A stretch of DNA of 64,000 nt, taken from Morganella psychrotolerans (lineage in GTDB: Bacteria; Pseudomonadota; Gammaproteobacteria; Enterobacterales; Enterobacteriaceae). The position numbers and the translations under genes were made by a program. The notes beneath the pieces are model-generated. The model did no database searches and was not told the origin of the DNA. It saw nothing but the letters and a program-made list of their open reading frames with translations. Shown here piece after piece: positions 63,634 to 64,000 of this stretch. The DNA lies in contig NZ_LZEX01000012.1 in NCBI RefSeq assembly GCF_001676055.1, forward strand, positions 310,001 through 374,000. Reading direction: 5' to 3'. Within the stretch, counting starts at the first letter, position 1. Each line of letters opens with the position of its first letter.

Positions 63634-64000
63634 ACAGACAGAGTCCGGGATGAATATTATTTCCTGGTTATTTTTTGCACTGTTGTTTTGAGTAAATCTC
63701 TGGTTTAAATCATTCCGTTGGAAATAAGAAAATCTCCTGCAAGGTAAAGAGTAGTATGAACATATTACTTTGTGGGATAACTCTTAATTAAAATAAGATA
63801 AATAAATATCGGGGAGGGACCTGAGCATGATATGTGTTTTTCACCAATATACTTTTTAACTAAATGTTAATGCCATGTGTTATGTTGAATGTAATACATT
63901 ATTAATATTTATGATTGATATATAAATTGAAATGAGGTTCACGTAATGCTAAATATATACATTAGTCATTACGAAAGCATCGTAATAATGATTACTAAAC
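63634..64000. other. AT-rich right end of the window, no gene recognised
   Basis: The last 367 bases contain no supported frame. A GGGGAGGGAC stretch near 63811 looks like a ribosome site but is followed by ATG ATA with an immediate stop. Any gene downstream lies outside the window. Confidence 0.5.

Noticed and set aside
1-64000. CRISPR arrays, insertion sequences, prophage genes, integrases
   Set aside because: No regularly spaced repeats, transposases, phage structural genes or integrase motifs were found in any frame.

Overview
The window reads as the chromosome of a Morganellaceae member of the Enterobacterales, most likely Morganella or a close relative. The reasons are enterobacterial core proteins with a conserved E. 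coli-like gene order, MrpJ-type fimbrial regulators (typical of Proteus, Providencia and Morganella), and an inducible ornithine decarboxylase. Species assignment is inference. No phage, transposase, plasmid origin or CRISPR array was seen.

Region 1 (1-16.3 kb) is core backbone in the order pqiABC - rmf - fabA - lonH - matP - ompA - sulA - sxy - yccS - helD - mgsA - yccU - hspQ - tusE - tRNA-Ser(UGA). It covers envelope lipid transport, ribosome hibernation, unsaturated fatty acid synthesis, Ter macrodomain organisation, SOS division arrest, competence, methylglyoxal synthesis, heat shock and tRNA thiolation. Several regulatory sites are legible: a FabR palindrome and FadR site before fabA, a LexA box before sulA, and a sigma-32 promoter before hspQ.

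Region 2 (16.3-33.4 kb), past the tRNA, is AT-rich accessory DNA. It holds an MrpJ-like regulator followed by an (ATTATTTA)n repeat and an HAF-repeat autotransporter, and a nitric-oxide-type yeaR-yoaG operon with an NsrR box. A complete chaperone-usher fimbrial operon follows with its own MrpJ-like regulator, then a Rob-like AraC regulator and an AraC-LysR pair that are both broken at poly(A) runs.

Region 3 (33.4-48.7 kb) is metabolic and transport cargo: an alkylsulfatase with a FadL-type porin, a chemoreceptor, a MerR/SDR pair, and an ornithine decarboxylase (speF) preceded by an SpeFL-like arrest peptide but without potE. Several LysR/DMT-transporter pairs and ERIC-like repeats follow.

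Region 4 (48.7-64 kb) opens with an anaerobic electron module (yjiM - yjiL - DUF3343 - nifJ). After it come small hydrolases, a permease-creatininase pair, a DUF2569 / unknown / DUF2145 operon, two small enzymes and AT-rich sequence.

An important caveat is that seven genes carry a one-base reading-frame discrepancy, mostly at homopolymers (lonH, matP, LysR, AraC, the NCS1 permease, the DUF2569 gene and its neighbour). This is more than expected from genuine decay of unrelated genes. Uncorrected assembly error must be excluded before any of them is called a pseudogene or a phase-variable switch.
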